A stretch of 64,000 nt of DNA, taken from assembly GCA_017303895.1 (NCBI GenBank), contig JAFLBF010000002.1, positions 1 through 64,000 of the forward strand, read 5' to 3'. Each line of letters opens with the position of its first letter. Position 1 is the stretch's first letter. Positions 52,759 through 62,254 of this stretch are shown here, piece by piece. The notes under the pieces are model-generated. The model did not search any database, was not told the DNA's origin, and saw nothing but the letters and a program-made list of their open reading frames with translations. Source of the DNA: Bacteroidota bacterium. GTDB lineage: Bacteria > Bacteroidota > Bacteroidia > 2-12-FULL-35-15. Made by a program: the position numbers and the translations under genes.

Positions 52759-53745
52759 CTATTTTTTAAATTCCATTACGAATCGAAAACCTCTTTGTGC
52801 TGATACGGAGTTAAGTGTGTCATAGTTTTCGTATACATTATTTAGCAAATAAAATCCGGGATCGCGCCAGCTGCCACCATGTGTTTTCCCTTTTTCTCTC
52901 ATCAATTCCTCAACGTTTCCGGCCATATTGTAAAGTCCGTAACCATTTGGCTGGAATGACATGACCGGCATGGTCACATCACCGGAATGACCTTTTATTT
53001 TTGAAAAGCTGTTTGAGTAGAATGTCCCTCCGGATCGATAGATCTGAATCTTCTCAAATTGCCCCAAGAAATTTTTTTGATAAACAGAATCTCTCAAAAT
53101 AGAAGCTTGGTCAATATATAAAAAATTAGCTAAAAGCTCACCTTTTGAATTTTGCATATCAACTCCATTCCAGGGGAATGGAGCCATATCCAATTTCCCT
53201 TTTGCTGCAAACACCCATTGCTCACTTGTTGGCAGTTTAAATGTTACATTCTTAAATTTTCTTTTGGGTTCATTCATGTATTTTTTTGTGAGCCATGTGC
53301 AATAGGCTTGCGCTTGTTCATAGCTAACTCCCACTACAGGATAGTTGCCATAAGCAGGGTGACGGAGATAATATTCGACATAAGGTTCATTATAGGCATA
53401 TTTTTCTCGCCATACCAGCGTGTCGGGCAACATTGATCTGTAAAGGTTGGTATCAATCTTAAATAATTCCTTTAAAAATTCTACGTATTGTGCATTACTT
53501 ACTTCAAATTTGCTGATGTAAAAAGACTCGACTGAGACCGTTCTAGAGGGGAATTCGTAGGTGACATTATTAGGAATGTCTTCATCAGATGGGCCAATAT
53601 TGAAAGAACCTTTTGGGATATAGGCAAGTGAACTTTCAAATGCCTTTAATGAAAATCCTTTATAGGTTTCATATTTGTCCTTAAATGATGTTATTCCTAT
53701 GTACATGAATGTACATAAGGAAAGAATGAGTATAGCCTTTTTCAT
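52759..53745 (-). CDS. GldJ/GldK-like FGE-domain protein
   Basis: The 328 residues have an N-terminal hydrophobic segment and one sulfatase-modifying-factor-like domain: IPKGSFNIGPSDEDIPNNVT, RTVSVESFYISKFEVSNAQY, LPDTLVWREKYAYNEPYVEY, VTFKLPTSEQWVFAAKGKL and YGLYNMAGNVEELMREKGKT. The block with PDTLVWR and NEPYVEYYLRHP is almost the same as in GldJ of this window (25836-27374), whereas GPSDEDI resembles GldK. No lipobox is evident, and the catalytic Cys region of true formylglycine enzymes is missing (RGFRFVMEF). It is a paralogue, not a core T9SS gene as far as can be seen. Confidence 0.75.
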   Translation of the reverse strand: MKKAILILSLCTFMYIGITSFKDKYETYKGFSLKAFESSLAYIPKGSFNIGPSDEDIPNNVTYEFPSRTVSVESFYISKFEVSNAQYVEFLKELFKIDTNLYRSMLPDTLVWREKYAYNEPYVEYYLRHPAYGNYPVVGVSYEQAQAYCTWLTKKYMNEPKRKFKNVTFKLPTSEQWVFAAKGKLDMAPFPWNGVDMQNSKGELLANFLYIDQASILRDSVYQKNFLGQFEKIQIYRSGGTFYSNSFSKIKGHSGDVTMPVMSFQPNGYGLYNMAGNVEELMREKGKTHGGSWRDPGFYLLNNVYENYDTLNSVSAQRGFRFVMEFKK

Positions 53746-53825
53746 AAAAGTATAACGGGGTAATACTCAAAAGATACAATTTTGGCTAAAAAAATTAAAA
53801 ATGATAAAACAAAGATAGGATCAGG

Positions 53826-55688
53826 TTAATCCTCTTCTTCAAATTCCAGCTCGGCATCTTTCTCCCAAATCTCCATTTCACAAGGCTTACAATTGAACTT
53901 GAGTTTGTATTCATTCTCGCCATGTTTCAAGACCAGAGGCTCTACCATTTTTTCGCCCATGGTTTCTCTTTGGTATCTGGCACATTTACCCAGTTCGTAT
54001 TTAACGCAGTATTTGGTGGTCATTACCCTTGATTTTCCAGGGTCCCATTGCAACTCAAATGCTTTTTCAATTTCAGTAACACCATGGCGTTTGTAAAAGT
54101 TACGTGCCATCTGATTAGCAACGTTATAGGTGAAGTCTAATTTAGAAACAGGGTAGGGGTGATCTGTTTTCGTGATCTGAAATTCATCGCGGTGATATTC
54201 TCTAATTCTGGTATCGATTAATTGTTCAAGTGTAGCTCTTCGGATTTCATTTATTTTGGAGATCGGTAAAAACCAGTTTCCGGAAAATTGGATATCGATC
54301 TCATCTACTATGAATGGAGTATTTCCGGTTTTGGATAGATTTTTTTTGATATTGCTTTCAAAGTTGCTTTCATTTTTGGCTACTTCTTTTTCGGTTTGAA
54401 TTGCCACCTTACTTTCATGTCCATCTTCATCTATTGCTTTTAATTCAAAGCCATCTTTCGTTTCGGAGAATATAAGTTTTATGCTAATCTTTCTTATTGC
54501 ACTATCTTCCCGTTCAACCAGTCTGTTAAACGTGGAATCGGAGTTTCTGAAAATGAGTGTTCCCGGTTTTACAGGTTTAAAACCATTAGGAAAAACAATA
54601 TTATTCTCAATGGTATTTATTTGCATACCATCAGCCAAACCTTCTTCGTTGATAAAATAAAGCCCATCACCATTGTTTAGTTTTTCGGAATTCTCAATGA
54701 TATAACCATTATTTTTTACTTCTAATAATTTACCGATCAATTGTCCTTGTGATTTAGGACTTTCCCATGAGCCGATCTTTTCTGTACGTTTATTTACAAA
54801 GTAATTGGTGTATCCTCTGTTAAAGCTACGATCCATTTCAGCTTCAAAATTATAGAAGGTTTTTCCGGAAGAAGCTTTTTGATATTTATCATTATTCTCT
54901 AAAAAGGCATCCAGTTTTTTACGTAAAAAAGAGGTGTTATTCTTTACATATACAATATCTTTTAATCGACCTTCTATTTTAAATGAGGTAATGCCTGCTT
55001 CAATTAAATTAGGTAGCTGATCGCTGAGATCGAGGTCTTTTATAGAAAGTAAATGACTATTCGAAATCAAGGTCTTTCCTGTACCATCAACCAGGTTGTA
55101 AGGTAGACGACAGTTTTGAGCGCAAGAACCTCTGTTAGCACTGCGTTCTCCATTCGCAATACTCATGTAGCAGTTTCCACTGAAAGAAACACAGAGTGCT
55201 CCGGAAACGAAAAACTCCAACTCTACATCTGTGGCACTGCTGATATCTCTTATTTGGTCTAAATTCAATTCTCTGGCTAATACCACACGTTTCATTCCTG
55301 CATCTTTCAAGAATTTCACATGTTGCGGATCTCTATTGTTAGCTTGTGTACTTGCATGTATAACAATTGGAGGAAGATCCATTTCCATAATGGCCATGTC
55401 TTGAACAATTAAAGCATCTACTCCAATGTCATATAATTCATAGATCAATTTTTTGCAATCAGCTAATTCGTCATCATATAATATGGTATTAATTACCACA
55501 AATACTTGAGCTTTAAAAAGGTGGGCGTATTTAACTAGTTCGGCTATATCTTCAACAGAGTTAGTTGCATTTGAACGGGCACCGAATTGTGGTGCTCCAA
55601 TGTATACAGCATCGGCACCCGCATTGATGGCAGCCATTCCTTGTATTAGATTTTTAGCCGGTGAAAGAATTTCAATTTTCTTTTTCAT
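53826..55688 (-). CDS. U32 peptidase-family protein (TrhP/RlhA-like)
   Basis: U32 family members in bacteria mostly hydroxylate RNA, for example TrhP (tRNA U34) and RlhA (23S rRNA). The 620 residues (ATG at 55688) begin ILSPAKNLIQGMAAINAGAD, continue VYIGAPQFGARSNATNS, and contain the family cluster EFFVSGALCVSFSGNCYMS followed by GSCAQNCRLPYNL with four Cys positions, likely iron-sulfur ligands. The C-terminal region adds another Cys set (TKYCVKYELGKCARYQ and KFNCKPCEMEIWE), as in the longer TrhP-like form. Target RNA cannot be chosen from sequence alone. Confidence 0.85.
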   Translation of the reverse strand: MKKKIEILSPAKNLIQGMAAINAGADAVYIGAPQFGARSNATNSVEDIAELVKYAHLFKAQVFVVINTILYDDELADCKKLIYELYDIGVDALIVQDMAIMEMDLPPIVIHASTQANNRDPQHVKFLKDAGMKRVVLARELNLDQIRDISSATDVELEFFVSGALCVSFSGNCYMSIANGERSANRGSCAQNCRLPYNLVDGTGKTLISNSHLLSIKDLDLSDQLPNLIEAGITSFKIEGRLKDIVYVKNNTSFLRKKLDAFLENNDKYQKASSGKTFYNFEAEMDRSFNRGYTNYFVNKRTEKIGSWESPKSQGQLIGKLLEVKNNGYIIENSEKLNNGDGLYFINEEGLADGMQINTIENNIVFPNGFKPVKPGTLIFRNSDSTFNRLVEREDSAIRKISIKLIFSETKDGFELKAIDEDGHESKVAIQTEKEVAKNESNFESNIKKNLSKTGNTPFIVDEIDIQFSGNWFLPISKINEIRRATLEQLIDTRIREYHRDEFQITKTDHPYPVSKLDFTYNVANQMARNFYKRHGVTEIEKAFELQWDPGKSRVMTTKYCVKYELGKCARYQRETMGEKMVEPLVLKHGENEYKLKFNCKPCEMEIWEKDAELEFEEED

Positions 55689-55726
55689 GTCAAGCACTCA
55701 ATATGTTTTTAAAATTATGATATTTT

Positions 55727-55748
55727 TATAGTGGCTCCGACAGGAATC
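55727..55748. repeat. Duplicated 3' end of tRNA-Arg (partial tRNA remnant)
   Basis: The 22 bases here are identical to 55771-55792, which hold the last part of the tRNA-Arg gene and four bases beyond it. Only the acceptor and part of the T arm are repeated; the flanking bases do not form a complete tRNA. It may be the trace of an old integration event or a decayed tandem tRNA. Confidence 0.7.
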
Positions 55749-55775
55749 CCCGCCTGAATACATTTTGTTATATAG

Positions 55776-55847
55776 TGGCTCCGACAGGAATCGAACCTGT
55801 ATCAAAAGTTTAGGAAACTTCTATTCTATCCATTGAACTACGGTGCC
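55776..55847 (-). tRNA. tRNA-Arg(CCU)
   Basis: Read on the minus strand, 72 bases fold as a tRNA: acceptor GGCACCG/CGGAGCC, anticodon stem GAAGT/ACTTT with loop TTCCTAA (anticodon CCU, reading AGG), and T stem ACAGG/CCTGT with loop TTCGATT. The acceptor has an A-A mismatch at pair 4-69. CCA is not encoded. It lies five bases from the lpxH stop. Confidence 0.9.
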
Positions 55848-55852
55848 AATTG

Positions 55853-56602
55853 TTAGTTGAATTTTTTCAGTTCAACTGTATTCCCATCGAACACTGCATA
55901 GGTATTGTAATTGACCCATTCCCCCAAATTGATATACCTGCTGTTGTCTGCTAGTTTAATGTCTAATGGTAAATGCCTGTGACCAAAAATGAAATAGTCA
56001 AAATGTTTTGTTTGTAATATCTCTTTTGCAAAAACAACCAGCCATTCATTTTCTTCTCCCGTGAACTTTTCATCTTCCGGTCCATTGCTTAATCTACTTT
56101 TGCGCGACCAATAATTCGCCATTCCAATGCCGAAGTTAGGGTGTATGCGTGCAAAAAGCCACTGACAAAATCTATTGGAGAAAATTTTCTTAATGAATTT
56201 ATATCCTTTATCACCAGGTCCCAAACCATCGCCATGGCCAAGGAAAAATTTCTTCCCATTGAATTCTTTTTCAATTGGATCTTTGTAAATGGTCACACCT
56301 ATTTCGCGAGGTAAGTAATCAAACATCCACATATCGTGATTTCCAGTAAAAAAAGTAACAGGAATGCCGGAGTCGGTTATTTCTGCAATTTTACCCAGCA
56401 GTCGTACAAATCCTTTGGGAGCAGCATATTTGTATTCAAACCAGAAATCGAACATGTCGCCCATCAAGTAGATCTCAGCGGCATCGTGCTTGATCTCATC
56501 CAGCCATTTGACAATACGCTTTTCACGTGCTAAACTTTTTTCGAAGCTAGGAACACCTAAATGAAAATCGGATGCAAAATATATTTTTTTACCTGCTTGC
56601 AC
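55853..56602 (-). CDS. lpxH: UDP-2,3-diacylglucosamine diphosphatase, LpxH family
   Basis: LpxH hydrolyses UDP-2,3-diacylglucosamine to lipid X at the inner membrane in lipid A synthesis. The 249-residue calcineurin-like phosphoesterase has all the metal-binding motifs: ASDFHLG, MGDMFDFWFE, FTGNHDMWMF, FLGHGDG and IFGHRHLP. It is longer by about ten residues than E. coli LpxH and of the Bacteroidota type. It begins one base after the M1 peptidase stop, so they share a transcript. Confidence 0.88.
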   Translation of the reverse strand: MQAGKKIYFASDFHLGVPSFEKSLAREKRIVKWLDEIKHDAAEIYLMGDMFDFWFEYKYAAPKGFVRLLGKIAEITDSGIPVTFFTGNHDMWMFDYLPREIGVTIYKDPIEKEFNGKKFFLGHGDGLGPGDKGYKFIKKIFSNRFCQWLFARIHPNFGIGMANYWSRKSRLSNGPEDEKFTGEENEWLVVFAKEILQTKHFDYFIFGHRHLPLDIKLADNSRYINLGEWVNYNTYAVFDGNTVELKKFN

Positions 56603-59600
56603 TTATATCTCAAATTTTCTGATCAATTCAAATGGATTGATCAAGTTAAGGTTTAACGTAAACCGGATGGTCTCCTCATAGCGGATACCATTTGCTTTGT
56701 TGTAATCCTGGAAATCTTTTGAGATCAGAATAGGGAAGTAGATCTCAAACAAATTCTTTCTGATGGATAAACAAACTCCAGCATTGTATAGAATGCTTTC
56801 ATTTAATATTCCATCAGCACCAGTGGTTCCAATATCTGCATACAAATTGATCGGGATCTTCATGTTTCCTAGTGAGGACTTTAAATTCAATGCAGCGATC
56901 CATTCTGCAGACTGACCAATTGGTGAATGGAATTTAAAAGCGCCTTCTCTTTCTGAAAATTGACTTGCTAGTATTCCGTCTGTTTCCGTTCTACCTAAAT
57001 AAATATTATCGTACATATAATCTTGATATCCTCTCCATCCACTTAAGCGGAAACGATATGCTCCGGCATTGACCTTGCTTGTTCCTAGGAATGTTCCTGC
57101 AAATAAACGAACATCAAAGCTCTTGTTTTTGTTTTTGAATTTATAGGAATAGTTGAACGTCAAGGATAATTTTGAAAATTCACCGTTTGAAAATCCCTGC
57201 TTTGTATCCAGTTGTTTTCCATACTGATAATTCAGGTCGATCTGATACGGTGTAATTGTTTTGTTATTCTTGTATGAATACGTTACATCTGTATAATTAT
57301 ATGAAGCTGTATCGTAAGAATAAATAGTAGGATCAACCGTATAATTAGCTTTGTAGGTATCCTTGATGATAGAAACATTGCGAAGTCTTAGGCTATTAGA
57401 AACCTTACTTCTGGCTGCTGATCGTTTAAAGTCGATGTTCACTTCCGGAGCAATTTTATTGAAGTTCATATCCAATGGGTCGTTGGAATAGGCATATCTT
57501 GCAGCAGTAGCTCCAATAGCTATTTTTTGGAATAAATTATTTTTTGGAAGTATGTTATAATTAAAATGAGCATAGCCAACAAGATCGTTGGTTGTATAAC
57601 TGTACATAGGCATAAGCTCAAATTCAAATTTCTTTTGAGGCAATAGGTTGTTGTAAAGCGCAAGTCCGAACATCCATTTGTTGTAGTTATTCCATCCTGC
57701 AACAGGTGACCAGAATAATTGTGTTTTATCAGGATTGTCTAAGCTGCCCAGGAATTGTATTTTTAGAGGCTCTGTTTTTTTGAACAAACCATGAGTTTTT
57801 ATTTTATTGTTATTTCTGTTTATTTCAGGGCTCACTTCTAAATAATCGATCTTGAAATAATCGATTTCAGATGAAGGAAAGCTTAAAGCTTGTTTCCCTT
57901 TGAATCCATCAAAGATCACTTCGCCAGCAATTTTTTTGTTTTTTATTCCTTGAATAATAACAGGTGATTTTATCTCTCCGGTATTTTTTACACCAATATC
58001 GTATGATCCATCTTTGTTTTTATGAACAAAGCTCACTTTATAGTCCAGTTTTTTGTCAGAGTTTATAAGGTCTTTGAAAAACCAATCCAAGTTCTTTCCT
58101 GTTGATTGTTCCAGAGATGCTATTAGATCAGCAGGTTGAGGGTGTTTAAAATGCCATTTATCAAAATACTCTCTCATGGCTTTGTTCATTTGTTCTTCTC
58201 CCAGATAGGCCATCAGGTAATCAAACACAACAGCTGTTTTAGAATAAACAATGCCTGCATAATTTAATTCAGTATAATCGTAAGAAGGAGTTTCAATGGG
58301 CTGATCTTCATTTTTGGCAGCAGATAAAAGATAGGTTAAATAGTATTGAATGTGTTGTTTATATCGCGATAGATCAAATGCTTTTCCTATACCACCTTCT
58401 GCAACATCTCCCAATAATTTGCGATCGGGATATTTTGTTCTGATGTAACGTAATTCATTGAATGAGTTTAATCCTTCGTCCATCCATGGGTGCACCCGTT
58501 CATTTGATCCTAACATTCCATAGAACCAGTTGTGTCCAACTTCATGTGTGATCACTACATCTAATTGAAATGCATTTCCGGAAGCTCCTATCACTGTAAT
58601 GTTAGGATATTCCATTCCTCCTCCCGCACTGATCGTTCCGTCCACAGCTGTGCAGTGTTTGTATGGATAATCACCATTCCATAATGAATAATAGTAAATA
58701 GCATCATTCATGTATTTGATGGAATTTTTCCAAAGGTTTCCTTCTGAGTTGGTAAACATCACCCAGGTGGTGACAACATTTTTTGTATGTGGAGTGGTTA
58801 CTTCGCCTTTTAATACATGATAACGTTTATCGCAAAACCATGCAAAATCGTGTACGTTACTTTGCTTAAATCGCAATGTTTTTGTAGCACTATCTGATTT
58901 AGGGAAGTCAAGATCGTTTTTATCGAATGATTCAATTGCTTCCGTAGCCTTAACTTTTTCGTCCAACCATTTTAATTCTTCTTCTCCATTTACCAAATCG
59001 CCCGTTGCTCCTAAAACATAATTCTTCGGAACGATGATCTGCACATCAAAGCTTCCAAATTCCGAATAAAATTCTCCTTGATTCAGATAGGGCATATAGT
59101 TCCATCCATTTTTGTCAAATACTGCAGGCTTTGGATACCACTGAGTTATTTGATACGATTGACCGATATGTCCTAAGCGTGAAAATTCTCCAGAAGGTAT
59201 CTTTACATGAAAGGGTGTACTAATATTGATCCTCTCTCCACTTTTTAATGGTTCATTTAAATAGATCTTACAAATGTCGATGCTGTCTTTGAGTAATTCC
59301 CATTTCACCGGTTTTGTATTTACTTTAAAATCGAGCATATCAATGTATCCTCTCTCTTCATCTTTTGCATAATACAGTTTCGTGTCACCGTTCTCCATTT
59401 GTTGTTTGCAAAGCGCTGTGCTTCTATCTTTGTAGGCATTTGGCCAAACATGCATGTAGATAACATCCAGTGTTTGAGGAGAATTGTTTTTGTATTCAAT
59501 GATCTCATCGGCAAACAACTCATGTTTAACATCGTCCAGTCGCACTTGCATAGTATAGTTTACTTCCTGCTGAAAGTAGTTTTGAGCAAGTGCAGCTGTT

Positions 59601-59647
59601 GAAATTAAAACAGCAATGATCAGAAGTAGGGAGTGAATACGTTTCAT
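56603..59647 (-). CDS. M1 metallopeptidase fused to a C-terminal beta-barrel-like region
   Basis: M1 peptidases release N-terminal amino acids using zinc. The 1014 residues have a signal peptide (to LAQN), an N-terminal beta domain, and the catalytic domain with GGGMEYP (342-348), HEVGH (His368, Glu369, His372) and the third zinc ligand Glu391 in MDEGLNSF. From about 660 to the end come about 350 residues of alternating aromatic strands (KFEFELMPMYSYTTNDLVGY, GYAHFNYNILPKNN, IRFTLNLNLINPF-like end), typical of an outer-membrane barrel. The fusion would place the enzyme at the outer membrane. Orientation is not known. Confidence 0.85.
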   Translation of the reverse strand: MKRIHSLLLIIAVLISTAALAQNYFQQEVNYTMQVRLDDVKHELFADEIIEYKNNSPQTLDVIYMHVWPNAYKDRSTALCKQQMENGDTKLYYAKDEERGYIDMLDFKVNTKPVKWELLKDSIDICKIYLNEPLKSGERINISTPFHVKIPSGEFSRLGHIGQSYQITQWYPKPAVFDKNGWNYMPYLNQGEFYSEFGSFDVQIIVPKNYVLGATGDLVNGEEELKWLDEKVKATEAIESFDKNDLDFPKSDSATKTLRFKQSNVHDFAWFCDKRYHVLKGEVTTPHTKNVVTTWVMFTNSEGNLWKNSIKYMNDAIYYYSLWNGDYPYKHCTAVDGTISAGGGMEYPNITVIGASGNAFQLDVVITHEVGHNWFYGMLGSNERVHPWMDEGLNSFNELRYIRTKYPDRKLLGDVAEGGIGKAFDLSRYKQHIQYYLTYLLSAAKNEDQPIETPSYDYTELNYAGIVYSKTAVVFDYLMAYLGEEQMNKAMREYFDKWHFKHPQPADLIASLEQSTGKNLDWFFKDLINSDKKLDYKVSFVHKNKDGSYDIGVKNTGEIKSPVIIQGIKNKKIAGEVIFDGFKGKQALSFPSSEIDYFKIDYLEVSPEINRNNNKIKTHGLFKKTEPLKIQFLGSLDNPDKTQLFWSPVAGWNNYNKWMFGLALYNNLLPQKKFEFELMPMYSYTTNDLVGYAHFNYNILPKNNLFQKIAIGATAARYAYSNDPLDMNFNKIAPEVNIDFKRSAARSKVSNSLRLRNVSIIKDTYKANYTVDPTIYSYDTASYNYTDVTYSYKNNKTITPYQIDLNYQYGKQLDTKQGFSNGEFSKLSLTFNYSYKFKNKNKSFDVRLFAGTFLGTSKVNAGAYRFRLSGWRGYQDYMYDNIYLGRTETDGILASQFSEREGAFKFHSPIGQSAEWIAALNLKSSLGNMKIPINLYADIGTTGADGILNESILYNAGVCLSIRKNLFEIYFPILISKDFQDYNKANGIRYEETIRFTLNLNLINPFELIRKFEI

Positions 59648-59653
59648 GTTGTT

Positions 59654-60793
59654 TTATTGGAAGATTTCTTCTAATTTCTTTTCAAGGTCTTCGCCTCTTA
59701 AATTTTTTGCAAGAATATTTCCTTCTTTATCGATCAACACATTGTAAGGGATGGCGTTGAAATTATAAAGGGATACGACAGGCGATTGCCAGAATTGGAA
59801 ATCGCAAACATGGTTGGGCCAGGATAAATTATCTTTTTTGATCGCATCTTTCCATTTTTGCATGTCTTTATCAAGCGATACGCTAAAAATATCAAATCCT
59901 TTTGCTTTAAATTTATTGTAGGCATTTACTACATTCGGATTTTCTGCTCTGCATGGTCCGCACCAGCTTGCCCAAAAGTCGATCAATACTACTTTGCCTT
60001 TTAATGAAGAAAGTGAAAGTGGTTTTTCATCAGGAGTATTCATTGTGATCTCCGGAGCGGGTGTTCCAATGCCTAGTTTTTTCTGACTGGCAACTCCTTC
60101 GTGAAAAGCTTTGATGTAGGAAGAATTAGGGTATTTAGAAAATAATCCATCGTCTAATTTGATATAGGTTGACAAAAACTCTTCGGGAGGAAGTTGTTGA
60201 ATGGCAGCTAATGCCGCAAATGAAGTATTATTCTTCTCTACAAAATTTTGTAAAAACTTGTTATGCTCATCGATGAGTGCCATGTATGGTTTTTCAAGTG
60301 CATTGCTCATGGAGTCGATACGTACTGAATCCATCTTACTCATGTTTACAAATGCTTGAAATGTTTTTTGCAAGGAGTCACGCTTTCTATAGTTGACCAT
60401 AGATGCCTGGTTGATCTCCCAAAATAATTTGGAGTCAGCTGATCCTTCAACCGTGTATGTGTTCCCCAGATCACCGGCATCACCTCCAACACTTACTTTT
60501 TCATTGGTGTCGAAAATGAATGTTGCGAAGTTTCTGTCGGAAATTCGTAAGCGGTAGAATCCTTTTTCAGGAATCGTTGCATTGATCTTTATTTCACCAT
60601 TTTCATCGATCACCGCAGTATCCAAGGCCTTTAATCCATCGGGCGACATTTGTTCAAAGATCACCGTTTCGCCTTTTGCATTGGTGAATTTACCTGTTAA
60701 TTCAAATCCTTCTTCCGTAGAGTTGCTATCCGAGCATGCGGCAAGCAATGCAAGTGAAGAGAATAATAATGTTATTTTTTTTATCATGATCAT
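59654..60793 (-). CDS. TlpA-family thioredoxin lipoprotein with DUF4369 domain
   Basis: The ATG at 60793 lies one base after the gatB stop; a second in-frame ATG at 60787 is equally possible. The 379 residues have a lipoprotein signal (LLAACSDSN), an N-terminal DUF4369-like beta domain (about 30-130: FTNAKGETVIFEQMSPDG), a helical linker, and a TlpA-type thioredoxin domain (about 240-375) with active site DFWASWCGPCRAENP. It would act as an envelope disulfide reductase. It sits between gatB and the M1 peptidase. Confidence 0.9.
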   Translation of the reverse strand: MIMIKKITLLFSSLALLAACSDSNSTEEGFELTGKFTNAKGETVIFEQMSPDGLKALDTAVIDENGEIKINATIPEKGFYRLRISDRNFATFIFDTNEKVSVGGDAGDLGNTYTVEGSADSKLFWEINQASMVNYRKRDSLQKTFQAFVNMSKMDSVRIDSMSNALEKPYMALIDEHNKFLQNFVEKNNTSFAALAAIQQLPPEEFLSTYIKLDDGLFSKYPNSSYIKAFHEGVASQKKLGIGTPAPEITMNTPDEKPLSLSSLKGKVVLIDFWASWCGPCRAENPNVVNAYNKFKAKGFDIFSVSLDKDMQKWKDAIKKDNLSWPNHVCDFQFWQSPVVSLYNFNAIPYNVLIDKEGNILAKNLRGEDLEKKLEEIFQ

Positions 60794-60794
60794 A

Positions 60795-62246
60795 TTAAGC
60801 TTTATCAAGCATTTCTTTTACTAGTTCATTGGCAATTTTTGGATCGGCCTTTCCTTTCGAAAGCTTCATTACTTCACCCATAAATAAACCGGCTAAATTT
60901 GTTTTTCCATTTTTGTATTCAACTACTTTCTCCGGATATTTTGCAATGGCTTGTTTTACAAACTCTGTCAAAGCATTGCTATCACTCTCTTGGATCCAGC
61001 CATTTTCTTCTGCAATTTGTGAAGGCGTTTTGTCAGCCGACTCGATCATTACAGGGAATATTTTTTGAGTAGCAATGGTATGGCTTACTTTTCCGGAATC
61101 GATCAGATCTACTAATTGAGCAACACGTTCAGGTGTGATCTTAAAGTCGGATATGTGCAGTGCATTATCATTCAGATATGATTTGATCTGAACGGTTAGC
61201 CAGTTTGCTGCCGACTTAGTATTCTTTGTTTTAGAAATGATCTCTTCAAAATATAATGCGATCTCTTTGCTGTCGGTTAGTACACCGGCATCGTATTCGG
61301 ATAGACCTAGATCTGTGTATTTTTTGAATAGGTCGTTTGGTAAAGGCGGTAAAGTGCTTTTTACTTTTGCTATGTACTCTTGTGATACAATTACCGGTTG
61401 CAGATCGGGTTCAGGGAAATAGCGATAATCATTTGCCATTTCTTTACTTCTCATTACAAATGTGGTTCCTGCTACTGCATCAAAGCTTCTGGTATCTTGT
61501 GATATTTCTCCTCCATTTTCAACTTCTTCGATCTGACGTTTTATTTCAAATTCGATCGCACGTTGAACATTACGGATGGAGTTCATGTTTTTTACCTCCA
61601 CACGTTTTCCAAATGTGGTAGCGCCTTTTAATCGAACAGAGATATTGGCATCGCAACGCAAACTGCCTTCTTCCATATTTCCATCGCAGATGTCGAGATA
61701 GCGAACTAGTTTACGAACTTCAGTGAGATACTTATAAGCTTCATCACCACTTCTGATATCGGGTGCACTAACGATCTCCACCAATGGAACGCCTGCACGG
61801 TTCAAATCGATCAATGTGTCAAAAGGATCAATATCATGGATGCTTTTCCCGGCATCCTCTTCCATGTGGATGCGGATCAGGTTGATCTTCTTTTCAGAAC
61901 CGTCTTCCAGTTTTATAGAGATGTATCCACCTTCACAGATTGGTGTTTTATCCTGAGTAATTTGATAACCTTTCGGAAGATCGGCATAAAAATAATTTTT
62001 ACGGGCATATTCATTTACTTCACGAATATTACTCTTGCAAGCCAATCCTAAACGGACGGCATATTCAACTACTTTTTTATTGGCTTTAGGTAATGTGCCG
62101 GGATGTCCTAATGTGATCGGACTAACGTTGGTATTTGGTAATACACCATATTCGGTAGAATCGCTCGAGTACGCTTTACTTTTCGTTACTAATTGTGCGT
62201 GAACTTCTAATCCGATAACAGCTTCATACTTGTCGTACATACTCAT
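60795..62246 (-). CDS. gatB: Asp-tRNA(Asn)/Glu-tRNA(Gln) amidotransferase subunit B
   Basis: GatB binds the mischarged tRNA and phosphorylates its Asp/Glu side chain in the GatCAB complex. The 483 residues begin YEAVIGLEVHAQLVTKSKAY and contain YFYADLPKGYQITQ, IHMEEDAGKSIHD, DLNRAGVPLVEIVS and FVMRSKEMANDYRYFPEPDL, then the tail domain (about 330-480) that holds tRNA. GatA and GatC genes are not in the window. A palindrome lies just upstream of the start. Confidence 0.95.
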   Translation of the reverse strand: MSMYDKYEAVIGLEVHAQLVTKSKAYSSDSTEYGVLPNTNVSPITLGHPGTLPKANKKVVEYAVRLGLACKSNIREVNEYARKNYFYADLPKGYQITQDKTPICEGGYISIKLEDGSEKKINLIRIHMEEDAGKSIHDIDPFDTLIDLNRAGVPLVEIVSAPDIRSGDEAYKYLTEVRKLVRYLDICDGNMEEGSLRCDANISVRLKGATTFGKRVEVKNMNSIRNVQRAIEFEIKRQIEEVENGGEISQDTRSFDAVAGTTFVMRSKEMANDYRYFPEPDLQPVIVSQEYIAKVKSTLPPLPNDLFKKYTDLGLSEYDAGVLTDSKEIALYFEEIISKTKNTKSAANWLTVQIKSYLNDNALHISDFKITPERVAQLVDLIDSGKVSHTIATQKIFPVMIESADKTPSQIAEENGWIQESDSNALTEFVKQAIAKYPEKVVEYKNGKTNLAGLFMGEVMKLSKGKADPKIANELVKEMLDKA

Positions 62247-62254
62247 TTTAAAAT

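Noticed and set aside
55727-55770. A possible second complete tRNA next to tRNA-Arg
   Set aside because: Only the 3' acceptor and part of the T arm are present. No anticodon arm or D arm can be built from the adjoining bases, so it is listed as a repeat.
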